Of a stretch of DNA of 64,000 nt, positions 29,178 to 38,412 are shown one piece after another; the stretch's first letter is position 1; each line of letters begins with the position of its first letter. This stretch comes from CBDCRK01 sp965220955 (lineage in GTDB: Bacteria > Desulfobacterota > Binatia > Bin18 > CBDCRK01): positions 1 to 64,000 of the forward strand of contig CBDCRK010000002.1 of the NCBI GenBank assembly GCA_965220955.1, given 5' to 3'. The notes below the pieces were generated by a model. That model worked only from the letters and a program-made list of their open reading frames with translations. It had not been told where the DNA came from and did no database searches. Both the position numbers and the translations under genes were made by a program.

Positions 29178-29574
29178 ATGAACAAGAGTAAGATCTCAAT
29201 AGCCGATGATTTTTCTGCGTATCCTGCTGGCCGCTATCCTGACGACGGCAAATACAATGCAACAACATTTCGTAAGGAAGTGCTGATTCCCGCGTTGAAA
29301 GACAACGAGCACGTGGATGTAACTTTCGACAATGTGGCAGGTATCGGGTCATCGTTCTTGGAAGAAGCGTTTGGCGGGCTTGTTCGTGAGCAAGGATTTT
29401 CTTGGCTCCCACCTGCATTTGACTACAAGCGAACCGGAACTTGAGGACTTCGTAAAACTGGCTCGGCGCTACATTGACGAAACGCCGAAAGTGTCAGAGA
29501 GAGCTATGTGTTCTCTTTATATTCACGAAAACCCGTCAGCAACTCCGCAAACGACTGCGGTTTGTAATTCTTGA
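29178..29574 (+). pseudogene. STAS-like DUF4325 protein, one frameshift
   Basis: From the ATG at 29178 one reads 'ISIADDFSAYPAGRYPDDGK' and 'IGSSFLEEAFGGLVREQGFS', the DUF4325 signature. One extra T near 29401 ends this frame at 29444. The next frame continues 'GSHLHLTTSEPELEDFVKLA' and 'RRYIDETPK' to a stop at 29574. DUF4325 proteins resemble anti-sigma-factor antagonists and often pair with an ATPase or histidine-kinase-like protein; no such partner is adjacent. The end overlaps the extended 3' end of the convergent res gene. Confidence 0.65.
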
Positions 29575-29644
29575 AGCCCTCTTCATCCACGTAAATGAAG
29601 TCATAGCTTACACCCGACTGGGCTGTATTGGTGTCCTCACACCA

Positions 29645-32191
29645 TTATTGCAGACGCTCGATTTTTTTCGGCACCTCCAAATCTTCCCGTCCCTTGGTCT
29701 CGACAATAATGATTTTTCCGTCGGTCAGCTTCACCAAAAAATCGGGGTAGTAGTTGGAGAGGTCGCCGTCCGCGTTCGCATAATCCAGCTTGAAATGTAC
29801 GGCCAGATAATTCTTGGCGTAGGATACCACATCGCCGCACTGCTCAAGAAAATCGGCAAACTCCAGCTCAAAGTGACTATCCCCGATAATCCGGTTAAAT
29901 ACACTTTTCCTGGGCAGCAAATAGCTTTGGTCCTTCACCACAAATGGCCGGATGTTCCGTAACTTGATGGTATCGCGGATTTCTGCGTTACCCTTGTCCT
30001 GAACAGTCAAAGCATTAATTGCCTTCTTGAACGTTTCGATGAGGGTCTTTGTGGCTGCCAGTTCCGACAGATTTCTCAGTGTATTCGTCGATTCCAATTC
30101 GACCGTTTCACCGAACAGATCATCCTGCACGAACCCTTTCACCTTGCCGTACAGTACATCGTAGCCGCTGACCAAGCGCAATTCCTTCATGATGGTCTGG
30201 ACAAAATAGCCGACCACACTCCGATAGTCCGCAACCCCAGCGCCGTCCAGAAGCGTGCTATGGGTCACATTGCCTGTTGTGATGTCCTTAAAAATGATCT
30301 CGCGCTGTTCCTCTTCGCTGAACTGTCGATAGCTGACCGGTTCAAACAACATCGTCCCGGCATTCAGGCCTGAAAGGTTTTTATATTCTCGATATACACG
30401 GGGCGTGAGCACCGGGATTTCAATATCCAGCGCCTCCACATCCTTGTTGACATTGGCATTGTCCACCTCGACCACCAGCGGCGTCTTGGGTGTAGTGCCT
30501 TCACCCATTGCCTTGCGTTCCAGTTCCACGCCTTCGGCCTGAACCGATTCCACAAAGTCCATAAAAGCATCGGTACCCACCACGCTGAGGTATTCTTCCA
30601 CACTGTCCGCATACATCTTGCGTAGGCCACGCCCCAGGGTCTGCTCCGGCAGAATATTGCTCTGGGCTGAGTAGGCGCGCAGCCCCACAATGGTGGTCAC
30701 ATTCCGCACATCCCAGCCCTCTTTCAGCATCAGTACCGACACAATCGCCTTGTACGGGCTGTCCGGCTCGTCAATCTTGTTCGACTGTTCGCGCAGCTTT
30801 TCCAGCTCTTCCTTGGCTTTGCCGGTCTGCGCCTCGGAAATCTCGCCATTGTTCTTGGTGTGAATGACCAACACGGCATCTTTCAAAGCCGGGTAGCAGC
30901 CTTCCAGATACTCGGCCACATCGTCACAGTTGCGGGTATCATCAGTCATCACAAACAGAATGGCCTTCTTGCCAAGTTTCTCGTGCTCGGCATACGCCTT
31001 GCGCCACTCGATCACGCCCAAGTGGAGATAGTCCGCGTATTTCTCGGTGTACTTGGCGCTTTGCCGTTCGACGAGCTTTGCCCGGCTCGGGGCGTCCGGC
31101 AGCACCGGATGCTTGACGATGTTCTGCGAGATGGCCTCAACCAACGGATAATCCGCCACGGTCTGCACAAAGACCGCGCCATTATTGTGCTTGGGAGTTG
31201 CGGTGACATCGACCTGCAAACTCAAGCCGCCGCCTTTTTGCAGCAAGCGGTTGTGAATATCTTCAATCGACTTGAACCAAGCCAGCCTGGCATCGTGGAT
31301 ATGGTGCGCCTCGTCGTTCAGCACCATCAGCTCGTCAATATCCCGCACGATCATGCCCAGGTCTACGTTCGAGTCGGTCGTTGCGCCGGTGGGCCGCTGG
31401 CCGAGAAAATAGTCCATGGTATTGTCATCATTGGGCGAGGGTGGAATGTCATAGCCCGCATAAACGCGGTGGATATTGGTCAGAAAGATATTCCCCGTCG
31501 GCCGTGTTACCCGCACCTCGTCTTGTAGGTGCAGGGTGAGCTGAAAATCGTCTCGCCAGTTGCGGCCGTCAAAGCCGTTGTTGGGAATGACCGGGTCTGT
31601 GAAGAAGATACGCAAGCCCTGAAAGTCCTTGTAGAGGCGGTCCAGAACGATAATGTTCGGCGTAATCACCAGAAAGTTACGGACCAGTTCGGAATCCGGC
31701 TCGTAGATTTTGTGAAAATAGCTCCAGGCCAACACCAGGCTCAGCACCTTGGTCTTGCCCGTGCCGGTTGCCATTTTCACCACAAAGCGCCGCCAGGTCT
31801 CGTCGAACATGCCTGTGGAAACCGCGCCGGTGCTATCGAAGCGCATCAGGTCATATTTGTCTCTGACGCCAACCACGTCGTAGAGATAAATAACCGTCTC
31901 GACCGCTTCCCGCTGGGCAAAAAAGTAGCGGAACTCCACCGCGCTGCCGTCGGACTGCTCCAGCAAGTGGGGTTCCTCGAACCACCAGTTGAGCAAGCTT
32001 CGGCTTGTCGGGCTTGCGCCCGCATAGCCGCTACTGCGGAACGCCTGCACTTGACGCCGAAGCTGCGCCACCAGCGGCGGCATAAGCTTTTCGGCACTGC
32101 TCTCCCGCAGAGTTTCATCCGCGAGGAACCAGCGAAGCTCCGGGTCAAGAATAGCGTGGGGGGAATCGGGGAAGTCGGGGTGCAGAGCCAT
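29645..32191 (-). CDS. res: type III restriction enzyme Res subunit, with premature stop
   Basis: The 848 residues hold a superfamily 2 helicase with ATGTGKT (141-147), DEAH (293-296), a 'VTATPK' motif and 'QTLGRGLRK'. A C-terminal PD-(D/E)xK nuclease follows ('YYPDFLV' and 'IIIVETKGRED'). Res cleaves DNA after translocation when it meets unmethylated sites marked by Mod. The protein ends at TAA (29645-29647), where relatives read '-LRQW-'. The same frame continues as 'WCEDTNTAQSGVSYDFIYVD' to a TAG at 29504-29506, so a C-to-T change has cut off about 47 residues. The catalytic residues precede the stop. It is the last gene of the mod operon, 25 bases after the PIN gene. Confidence 0.9.
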   Translation of the reverse strand: MALHPDFPDSPHAILDPELRWFLADETLRESSAEKLMPPLVAQLRRQVQAFRSSGYAGASPTSRSLLNWWFEEPHLLEQSDGSAVEFRYFFAQREAVETVIYLYDVVGVRDKYDLMRFDSTGAVSTGMFDETWRRFVVKMATGTGKTKVLSLVLAWSYFHKIYEPDSELVRNFLVITPNIIVLDRLYKDFQGLRIFFTDPVIPNNGFDGRNWRDDFQLTLHLQDEVRVTRPTGNIFLTNIHRVYAGYDIPPSPNDDNTMDYFLGQRPTGATTDSNVDLGMIVRDIDELMVLNDEAHHIHDARLAWFKSIEDIHNRLLQKGGGLSLQVDVTATPKHNNGAVFVQTVADYPLVEAISQNIVKHPVLPDAPSRAKLVERQSAKYTEKYADYLHLGVIEWRKAYAEHEKLGKKAILFVMTDDTRNCDDVAEYLEGCYPALKDAVLVIHTKNNGEISEAQTGKAKEELEKLREQSNKIDEPDSPYKAIVSVLMLKEGWDVRNVTTIVGLRAYSAQSNILPEQTLGRGLRKMYADSVEEYLSVVGTDAFMDFVESVQAEGVELERKAMGEGTTPKTPLVVEVDNANVNKDVEALDIEIPVLTPRVYREYKNLSGLNAGTMLFEPVSYRQFSEEEQREIIFKDITTGNVTHSTLLDGAGVADYRSVVGYFVQTIMKELRLVSGYDVLYGKVKGFVQDDLFGETVELESTNTLRNLSELAATKTLIETFKKAINALTVQDKGNAEIRDTIKLRNIRPFVVKDQSYLLPRKSVFNRIIGDSHFELEFADFLEQCGDVVSYAKNYLAVHFKLDYANADGDLSNYYPDFLVKLTDGKIIIVETKGREDLEVPKKIERLQ

Positions 32192-32216
32192 AGTCGCCTC
32201 TCAAGATCAACCCGGG

Positions 32217-32633
32217 TTATGGGCAGAGGTCTTTCTTGAGCAGGTGTTTGTGCCGTTGGGTTTGATAGATACTCCCTCCAATGATTGCTTTGAAGTCAGC
32301 GTGTAGATCCGTATCGCTTGAGACCAACACGCTGACCCCGGAGACCTGAGCCAGAGCGATGATGTCCGGGTCATTCGAGCGCAGCTTCGGCAGCCTTTTC
32401 TTCTCCTGCTCAACGGCTTCCATGGAAAAGTCTTTGAGTTTCCCGGCTCTCCTGTATTGCGTAAACCGACTTCTCACTCTAGGAGACCTCTCTAATTCAT
32501 CCTTCATTTTACCTACTGGTGAATAGACAATTGCCCCGTTCTTGTTGTCTACCCAATCTCTAACAGGTTTCATGTCTTCATTGTTTGGAGCGAGAAACAG
32601 GCCGTAGTTATCCGTGTCCAGAATAAGGCACAT
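32217..32633 (-). CDS. PIN-domain ribonuclease-like protein in the type III R-M operon
   Basis: The start at 32633 gives 138 residues and begins with the typical 'MCLILDTDNYG' (the longer frame to 32732 overlaps the ATPase). The acidic residues of a PIN nuclease are in place: Asp6, Glu46, Asp90 ('NDPDIIALA') and Asp107/Asp109 ('SSDTDLH'). It starts 10 bases after the ATPase stop and precedes res. PIN proteins usually cut RNA. With an SMC-like ATPase as partner it could be a toxin released or licensed by the ATPase (inference). Confidence 0.75.
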   Translation of the reverse strand: MCLILDTDNYGLFLAPNNEDMKPVRDWVDNKNGAIVYSPVGKMKDELERSPRVRSRFTQYRRAGKLKDFSMEAVEQEKKRLPKLRSNDPDIIALAQVSGVSVLVSSDTDLHADFKAIIGGSIYQTQRHKHLLKKDLCP

Positions 32634-32643
32634 GGTTCTACTC

Positions 32644-33987
32644 TTAATCAAAACCGAGCAATTTGTCAGATTCTCTGAGAAAGAATTCACGGTAGCTGGA
32701 TGGTGCGTCCAGAAGATTCGCCTGTTCGTCAAACGCGATATTGTGAACTTTGACGCTGTTGCCGACTGGCTCCAGGTAGATTAGTGAAACCTCTTCCGGC
32801 GCTATTTTCTTTTTCATAATCTCGATGCGGGCTCGGTCAACCATGTAGTCGCTGTGTGTCTCGACGATAAAACTATGCCTCCTGTGTCTGACCAGATCGA
32901 CCAGTAACGAGGACAATTCCGCTTGCCCTCGCGGATGTAGATGAACTTCCGGCTGCTGCATTAAAAACGTCATCCTTTGGTGCGCATTGAACATGCGCAC
33001 CAAAATAGGAAGAAGTTGGTTCACACCGTAGCCTACATCTATCATATTGGCCCTTGGTCCTTTGACTTTGATTTGCAGTTGAAAGGGGTCGCCCATAGAT
33101 CTTCCGAGTCTTCTCACGTCGATGTCCGCGAACAATCCTGATGCTGAGCCGAATGCGACCAATCTCCCCTTGAGATCCTTCCACGCCTTCTCATCCGCTC
33201 TAAACATATTCATAAGCACCATTGGGATATCACTACCCTCGGGGCTCATAGCTGCTTTCAGAGGATCGTAGGTCCGCTGCGGCTTGGAGCGTATTGGCGC
33301 AAAACTGTAGCTGTATTCCTCATACGAACGATACCATCTCCTACTAAATACCTGCCGGACGCTTTCCGCCCACATAAAAAATTCTTTTTCCATAGATGAT
33401 AGATTCCTTCGTTCTTCTCGTAACATAACACGGGCGTAGTCCAACGTATCAAAGACGCTCCTATCAAAAAGAGGTGAAAACACGTCAACACGGAATTTTT
33501 TGTGCCCGTCGCTTTCAGAAAAGTCGACAACTTCAAACATGCGAGGAAAGCTGCCGTGTTTGTCCGACCGTTTAACTTCTCGGTTTTTCCCAACAAAGAC
33601 GATCTCACTACCAGGAAAAAACATTTTCTGTTCCTGGACAATAGGTTCAGAACCTTTTTCTTTCTCGGTCAGCATTAGAGAATACTCGACGCTTCCTCCT
33701 TTGTTCTCGGGTTCGAATTTAAACCCCAGCATGAAATTTTTCTTTTTGGGCGTGGATCTCTTTACGATGTCGGCGAACGCACCCATCTGATACGGCTCGA
33801 CATTGAAATCCAAATGTGAACCATATGCTCTTGCGCACATGAAATTATGTAGGGTTTGGAAGCATCCGAGGGCGGTGGTTTTTCCGGTACTGTTCTCGCC
33901 GACCAGGAAGGTCAGCGGGCGGATGTCGAACTCCTGCCGACCGGCAAAGCAACGGACGTCTTCGATTATTAATTTCCGGAGGTTCAT
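32644..33987 (-). CDS. AAA (OLD/RecF-like, AAA_21) ATPase in the type III R-M operon
   Basis: The 447 residues carry Walker A GENSTGKT (30-37), an ABC-like signature ('VGYGVNQLLPI'), Walker B 'TFLMQQPE' with Glu347, and an 'ETHSD' switch (376-380). The middle 150-300 region is unlike anything I know and may sense a partner. Its ATG overlaps the mod stop (ATGA), so translation is coupled. Type III operons need only mod and res; an ATPase plus PIN pair inserted between them resembles the PARIS and RloAB type of defence gene pairs (ATPase plus nuclease), but with a PIN effector. Confidence 0.85.
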   Translation of the reverse strand: MNLRKLIIEDVRCFAGRQEFDIRPLTFLVGENSTGKTTALGCFQTLHNFMCARAYGSHLDFNVEPYQMGAFADIVKRSTPKKKNFMLGFKFEPENKGGSVEYSLMLTEKEKGSEPIVQEQKMFFPGSEIVFVGKNREVKRSDKHGSFPRMFEVVDFSESDGHKKFRVDVFSPLFDRSVFDTLDYARVMLREERRNLSSMEKEFFMWAESVRQVFSRRWYRSYEEYSYSFAPIRSKPQRTYDPLKAAMSPEGSDIPMVLMNMFRADEKAWKDLKGRLVAFGSASGLFADIDVRRLGRSMGDPFQLQIKVKGPRANMIDVGYGVNQLLPILVRMFNAHQRMTFLMQQPEVHLHPRGQAELSSLLVDLVRHRRHSFIVETHSDYMVDRARIEIMKKKIAPEEVSLIYLEPVGNSVKVHNIAFDEQANLLDAPSSYREFFLRESDKLLGFD

Positions 33988-36857
33988 ACCGTTACCTCTA
34001 CGATCGTCATGGTGTCATTGCCGAAGATATCCACCACCTTCACGGCTATCTTATGTCTGCCGGGTTGGCATTCGTGAGCGACACTCTTGAGTTCCAGTGA
34101 ACGATCTTTTTTGGTGCGGAAGCTCTGCCACTCGTTCTCAAAGATAAAATCTCCGGTCCACTGCTCTTCGGTTGTCCCTGTTTCAGGATTCTGTACGCTA
34201 ATGATCTCACGCTTGCTCTCGAAATCGAAGTCCACCGACCAATAATCGATCCAGTCCGTCCAGTGTCGGGTAAGCTGTTCGCGTGTGACAACACCGCTCT
34301 TGTCTTTGGATAGCCTCACAATCTGGCCGTGTTCGACCACAATCTTGCTGCCTGTCTTACTGGTGGCCGACAGCGTAGCCTCGGCGTTGGTAATCGAATC
34401 CTGCGAGTAGAACACCGAGAAATCCGTCAGTTCAACTGCCACACTAGGAAGTCCCCGCGATTTCCCCCCTGATAAGGGGGGATTAAGGGGGGTTGAGGAT
34501 GTCGGGGGTTTTCTTTCTACAACACGTTTCAGCAGGTTCTCATACACCCCCTCAAGATTGTTCATTACCTCAGCGTTTGTGTAGCGAATGACTTCAACGC
34601 CCAGTGTGTTCAGCCGGTGGGTTCTGGTTTCGTCGTATTGTTGTTGTTCGGCGTGCGTATCGCCGTCTATCTCAATGGCAAGCATCAATTCAGAGCAATA
34701 AAAATCGACAATATATTCATCCAGCGGTTTCTGGCGGGAGAATTTCAGATTGTTCAGACGTTTGTTTTGCAGAACCTCGAACCACAGTTTTTGTTCTGCC
34801 GGGGTTGGGTTTTTACGGTTTTCACGCGCCTTTTCGGTCAGGGCTGTGTTGTAGGGCAGATAACCCCCCTCGCCCCCCTTATCAGGGGGGTAAGAAATGA
34901 TCGGTTTGACCTCGATAAATGCGACATCGTGAAATACGACCTGGTTCTTCTCCACTGCCCGCTTGTCAAACACCTCGGCGGGGATATATTTGGGGGCGAT
35001 GTCGATGCCCTTGGCCCGCGCCTCGTCCAGCACGTTGGGGAATAGGCCCATCTCGAACTCAAAGCCGAGAATGTCCACCCTGGTAATGCGCTTTTTGCGG
35101 CACTCAAGAATAATCTCTTCCACAAACAGGCGCGTGACCGGCAGGTTGACCGGACCAATCGCCACGAGCCGCCCGGCCTTTTTGCCGTGGAAGGCGGCGA
35201 AGTTTTCTAGCTTCTCCGCCCGGTAGGCGTGTAGGATCAGGTCGAGGAAGGCGTTTTCTTTTTCTTCTTGCCGGTGCCGCGCCAATCTTTGACGAACCCC
35301 CTCTAACTCCCCCTTGTCAGGGGGAGAACCTCGAAATCCCTCTGTCTCATCAGGGGCAGCGTTTTGAAGCCCCCCTGATAAGGGGGGTTGGGGGGTTACA
35401 CCGACAAAGTGCTGCCGTTCGTATTTGCCAAGATTAAGGATTTCAAAGGCGCGGTAGTCCTTGCCGTTCGCCTTCAACTGCCGCTGCACGCCGATCATGC
35501 GCTTGCGCGTGGTATGAATAGCGAACTTGCCCAGGTCGGCGCAAATCCACTTGCGGCCCAGCTTTTCGGCAACGGCAGCGAGGGTGCCGGAGCCGCAGAA
35601 GAAGTCTGCAACGAGGTCGCCTTCGTTGGACGAGGCTTTGATGATGCGTTCGAGCAGGGCTTCGGGTTTTTGGGTGGCGTAGCGAGTATCTTCTTTCGCT
35701 TGACTATTTACTGGTGGAATGTCGTCCCAGATGTTAGGAACCGCAACTCCGTCGCGTTCGTCGAGATACAGCTTCTCACGTGGCCATCCACCTTCCTTCT
35801 TTGGCCAGTATATGCGGCCCTCTGTGTCAAGCTTGTCAAGTTCAGACGGCAGCTTGCCCCAATGACGTTTGATTGAGTTTGGATCAAAACCACGCCAGAC
35901 ACCTCCTGTTTCACCTTGCCGTGTTCCTGCCGCCGTCAAACTACTTGCAGAAAAACGCCTCCCCGTTCTTTCCTCCACCATGCTGTAATGTGAAGCAATA
36001 TACTCATCCGAAAATGCTCGTTTTGGATTGTTCCAAACGTATCGTAGTGATTTCGTATAGAACAGTATGGCGTCGTTGATAACGCCCCACCATTTTGAGT
36101 CTCCATGAGAACTCGTTCGTTTCCAAGTTATCTCGCCATTAAGCATGTTTCCGAAGACTTCACTCATTACCATTCGTACATAATGGCTGACATTTGGTCC
36201 CATGTGGAGATAAATACTCCCATCCTCCGCCAGCAAATCCCGCATCAACACTAGCCGCTCATAGATCATGGCGACGAACGAATCCGCGCCCTTGCCCCAG
36301 GTGTCGCGGTAGGCGATCTCTTCGAGGATGTTGGGCTTTTTGGTGAAGGTCTCAACCCCTCCCAGCCTCCCCTTATCAGGGGAGGAGCCAGAACTGTCCC
36401 CCCTGACAAGGGGGGATACAGGGGGGTTGCCTCCCACTTCGATATCCATGGAAAAATCGGCGCCCACGTCGAACGGCGGGTCTATGTAGATCAGCTTGAG
36501 ACCGCCCTGTGCTTCGATCTCCTCGCGCAGCGGCCCATTCTTCAATGACGACAGGATCAGCTTGTTGTCGCCCCAGATGAGTTTATTGGTCCAGCCTCTC
36601 AGTTGCCTCCCTCGCGCGTCAAACAGGGCCATCTGCGCTTGCGTATCCGCCGGTTTTTCCGCCCGTGGCTCATCGACATGCTCAATGGTCTGAAACGGCA
36701 GGACAATGTTACACACTTCGCTGGTCTTGCCATTCCAGACCAGCTCGACCTCGCGCTTGTCCTCGAACAGCAGGAAGCGGTATTTCTCCGGTAGCGGTTT
36801 ATCGGCTTCCAGATAGCGGATAACTTCCTGCTTTTCCTGGTCGCTTAACTTGAGCAC
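33984..36857 (-). CDS. mod: type III DNA adenine methyltransferase Mod with in-frame repeats and a DUF559 insert
   Basis: The 957 residues form a beta-class N6-adenine methyltransferase: DPPF (126-129), then FCGSG (420-424) in the AdoMet site, with target recognition between. It marks and recognises the site for Res. The protein is longer than usual because of in-frame inserts. Residues 141-168, 488-523, 655-666 and 784-804 are translated palindromic repeats ('PPLSGG', 'PPDKGE', 'PLVRGD' motifs). Residues 667-778 are a DUF559/Vsr-like nuclease domain ('YIVDFYCSELMLAIEIDGDTH' minus its last residue). The flanking Mod sequence ('FIEVKP' and 'VELTDFSVF') would join directly without the last insert. 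Whether Mod remains active is unknown. Confidence 0.9.
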   Translation of the reverse strand: MLKLSDQEKQEVIRYLEADKPLPEKYRFLLFEDKREVELVWNGKTSEVCNIVLPFQTIEHVDEPRAEKPADTQAQMALFDARGRQLRGWTNKLIWGDNKLILSSLKNGPLREEIEAQGGLKLIYIDPPFDVGADFSMDIEVGGNPPVSPLVRGDSSGSSPDKGRLGGVETFTKKPNILEEIAYRDTWGKGADSFVAMIYERLVLMRDLLAEDGSIYLHMGPNVSHYVRMVMSEVFGNMLNGEITWKRTSSHGDSKWWGVINDAILFYTKSLRYVWNNPKRAFSDEYIASHYSMVEERTGRRFSASSLTAAGTRQGETGGVWRGFDPNSIKRHWGKLPSELDKLDTEGRIYWPKKEGGWPREKLYLDERDGVAVPNIWDDIPPVNSQAKEDTRYATQKPEALLERIIKASSNEGDLVADFFCGSGTLAAVAEKLGRKWICADLGKFAIHTTRKRMIGVQRQLKANGKDYRAFEILNLGKYERQHFVGVTPQPPLSGGLQNAAPDETEGFRGSPPDKGELEGVRQRLARHRQEEKENAFLDLILHAYRAEKLENFAAFHGKKAGRLVAIGPVNLPVTRLFVEEIILECRKKRITRVDILGFEFEMGLFPNVLDEARAKGIDIAPKYIPAEVFDKRAVEKNQVVFHDVAFIEVKPIISYPPDKGGEGGYLPYNTALTEKARENRKNPTPAEQKLWFEVLQNKRLNNLKFSRQKPLDEYIVDFYCSELMLAIEIDGDTHAEQQQYDETRTHRLNTLGVEVIRYTNAEVMNNLEGVYENLLKRVVERKPPTSSTPLNPPLSGGKSRGLPSVAVELTDFSVFYSQDSITNAEATLSATSKTGSKIVVEHGQIVRLSKDKSGVVTREQLTRHWTDWIDYWSVDFDFESKREIISVQNPETGTTEEQWTGDFIFENEWQSFRTKKDRSLELKSVAHECQPGRHKIAVKVVDIFGNDTMTIVEVTV
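34464..34494. repeat. F1 palindromic repeat in mod (right flank of coding order)
   Basis: CCCCCCTGATAAGGGGGG plus a further G-run. Translated as '-NPPLSGG-' at mod residues about 791-798. Confidence 0.8.
34862..34890. repeat. F1 palindromic repeat in mod (left flank of the DUF559 insert)
   Basis: A C-run followed by CCCCCCTTATCAGGGGGG. Translated as 'PPDKGGEGG' at mod residues about 657-665. Confidence 0.8.
35296..35398. repeat. pair of F1 palindromic repeats in mod
   Basis: Two copies (35296-35327 and 35370-35398), with a diverged third between them, add about 36 residues (488-523) to Mod without changing the frame. Confidence 0.8.
36355..36427. repeat. pair of F1 palindromic repeats in mod
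   Basis: Two copies (36355-36384 and 36398-36427) in opposite C/G order encode 'PPVSPLVRGDSSG' and 'PDKGRLGG' just after the DPPF motif. Confidence 0.8.
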
Positions 36858-36902
36858 CCTGCTTCCTTTGGTACATCCATAAGGCGGCGAGATCCTCGTT
36901 CC

Positions 36903-37068
36903 TCATATCTGGTGCTTGCGTTTGCCTTCCCGCTTTTGGGCAACCAGCTCTTGGGGGTTGGAGCCGAGCTTGCCGCCGCTGCCCTCGGCTTGTCCTTGAG
37001 CCTCTCGCTCAGTGAAGCCAGCTTCCTTGAGCTTTTTGGCATCGGCCTAAGTGTCTAAGGTGACGGCC
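36903..37068 (-). pseudogene. remnant of a DUF1640-like coiled-coil protein
   Basis: A minus frame reads 'TVTLDT-stop-ADAKKLKEAGFTE' and then a degenerate charged tail. This resembles the N-terminus of small DUF1640 coiled-coil proteins ('LDTLAYAKKLKEAGF'). It has an amber codon, no start and a lost coiled coil. It lies 46 bases upstream of mod. Confidence 0.4.
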
Positions 37069-37097
37069 CTGTTCTCTCTGTCTTCTTTGGGCCCTGT

Positions 37098-38355
37098 TCA
37101 CGACAGCAACCGGTGAGCCCGGTTCATCTTCTCCCTAATGGGAATCTCATAGGGACAAGCCTGCTGGCAGGGAGCCGAACAGCTCAGACATTGGGAGGCA
37201 TTATTAGATGCAGGTATTAGGCTGTATTTTTCCATAGCTAAACGCTGCTGCCCGTAGTTCTCGTAGTACATGGCATAGCGAAAAATGTCGTTAACCGGTA
37301 CTTCGTAAGGACACGACGACAGACATTCCCCACATCCCGGCCGACAATAATCCTGCGTAATCAGGCGGTCGTATTTCTCCAGCAGGGCTACATCCTGTGA
37401 TTGCAAAGCCTGGCCCGAAGCATGGAGATACTCATCAATCTGGCTTAGCCGACTCATGGTCACAACTAGACCACTCACGTTAGAGTTGGAGAGAACCCAC
37501 TTAAAGGCCGCCTGAGAAAATGATTCCCTTTCTGTGGGAGTAAAATCTGAGAGCGCGCTATGCCGGGCTCCCTTGAGGGTCTTCATGGCTACCACTCCCA
37601 CACCTTTAGCTTTAGCGTCACGAAAAAATAGTAGTCAGGTCCGGCCAGTTCCTGAAGTTGTACGCAACCATGATGACGTCAAAACGGCCAGAGTCCACGG
37701 CATGACGCATGACGGTTTCAAGCTTAGGCGTATGAGAAGAAACTCCCATAAAACGCACCTTCCCCGCTGCCTGCAAGCGATCGAAGGCCTCGTGAATGTT
37801 GGCATCCATAAGTCGCTCAATGGAGTTCACCGCATGAATGTGGACAAGGTCAAGATAGTCGGTGCCAAGGCGTTCTAAGCTTCCTTCGACCGCAGCCATA
37901 ATCTCTTTGACCGGGGTATTCCTGCGCAAGTGCCCATAGGAAGTACAGAATTTAGAGGCCAGGAAAAGTTTGTCCCGAGGATGGCCTTTGATGCCCTCGC
38001 CCAATGTGCGCTCAGAGCCTAACCGCGAGTAATCGGGCGAGGTGTCAAAATAGTTAATCCCCCGCTCCAGAGCTCGGTGTACCACCTGTACACTGTCTAG
38101 CCCGGCACAGCCAAAGGAGATGTCTGATATCTGCATCCCGGTTTTGCCCAAGGGACGATAGCTCTTTACTTGAGAGTCCTGCCACTCAGACTGGGCTGCT
38201 TCTGCCTCCTTGGGTGCACTACTGAGAAGAAAGAGTTGGGTCTGGTATTCACAGGCCTGTGTGAACAGGGCTCCGGTGCCGGCTGCGCCTAGGGCAGTCC
38301 GGAGAAAACGACGACGGGTCAGGTCAGGGTTGTTGTCGGATTTGTTTGTGGTCAT
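37098..38355 (-). pseudogene. Tat-exported aldo/keto reductase with two 4Fe-4S motifs, one frameshift
   Basis: The first part (from 38355) has a twin-arginine signal ('TRRRFLRTALGAAG'), then an aldo/keto reductase barrel with Asp and Tyr of the active site in 'YFDTSPDYS', Lys in 'LASKF' and His in 'LVHIH'. In a run of six T near 37620 the frame breaks after 'LTTIF' and continues 'RDAKAKGVGVVAMKTLKG'. The C-terminus has two ferredoxin-like clusters, 'CRPGCGECLSSCP' and 'CLSCSAPCQQACP'. A periplasmic Fe-S oxidoreductase of unknown substrate is expected if the break is a read error in the T-run. Confidence 0.82.
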
Positions 38356-38412
38356 AGAGGTCCCTCCTCATTAGCTGACAGCTAAGGGCTGACTGCTGAA
38401 CGCTTATTGCGC

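Larger units (their letters stand above)
34437..34893 (-). mobile_element. DUF559 endonuclease domain flanked by F1 repeats, inserted in mod
   Basis: About 150 codons, bounded on each side by a C-run/G-run palindrome (34464-34494 and 34862-34890), lie in frame inside mod. The core has 'LPYNTALTEKARENRKNPTP', Asp718 in 'VDFYC' and the catalytic-looking 'EIDGDTH' (729-735). Free-standing DUF559 proteins have the same order. It looks like a nuclease-coding cassette that entered an existing gene without stopping it; mobility is inference. Confidence 0.6.

Noticed and set aside
28766..29191. 141-residue plus-strand frame before the DUF4325 gene
   Set aside because: Composition and lack of motifs argue against coding; it also crosses a direct repeat.
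37618..37620. TGA ending the first part of the aldo/keto reductase as a third selenocysteine codon
   Set aside because: The homologous continuation is in another frame and the break lies in a run of six T, so this is a frameshift.
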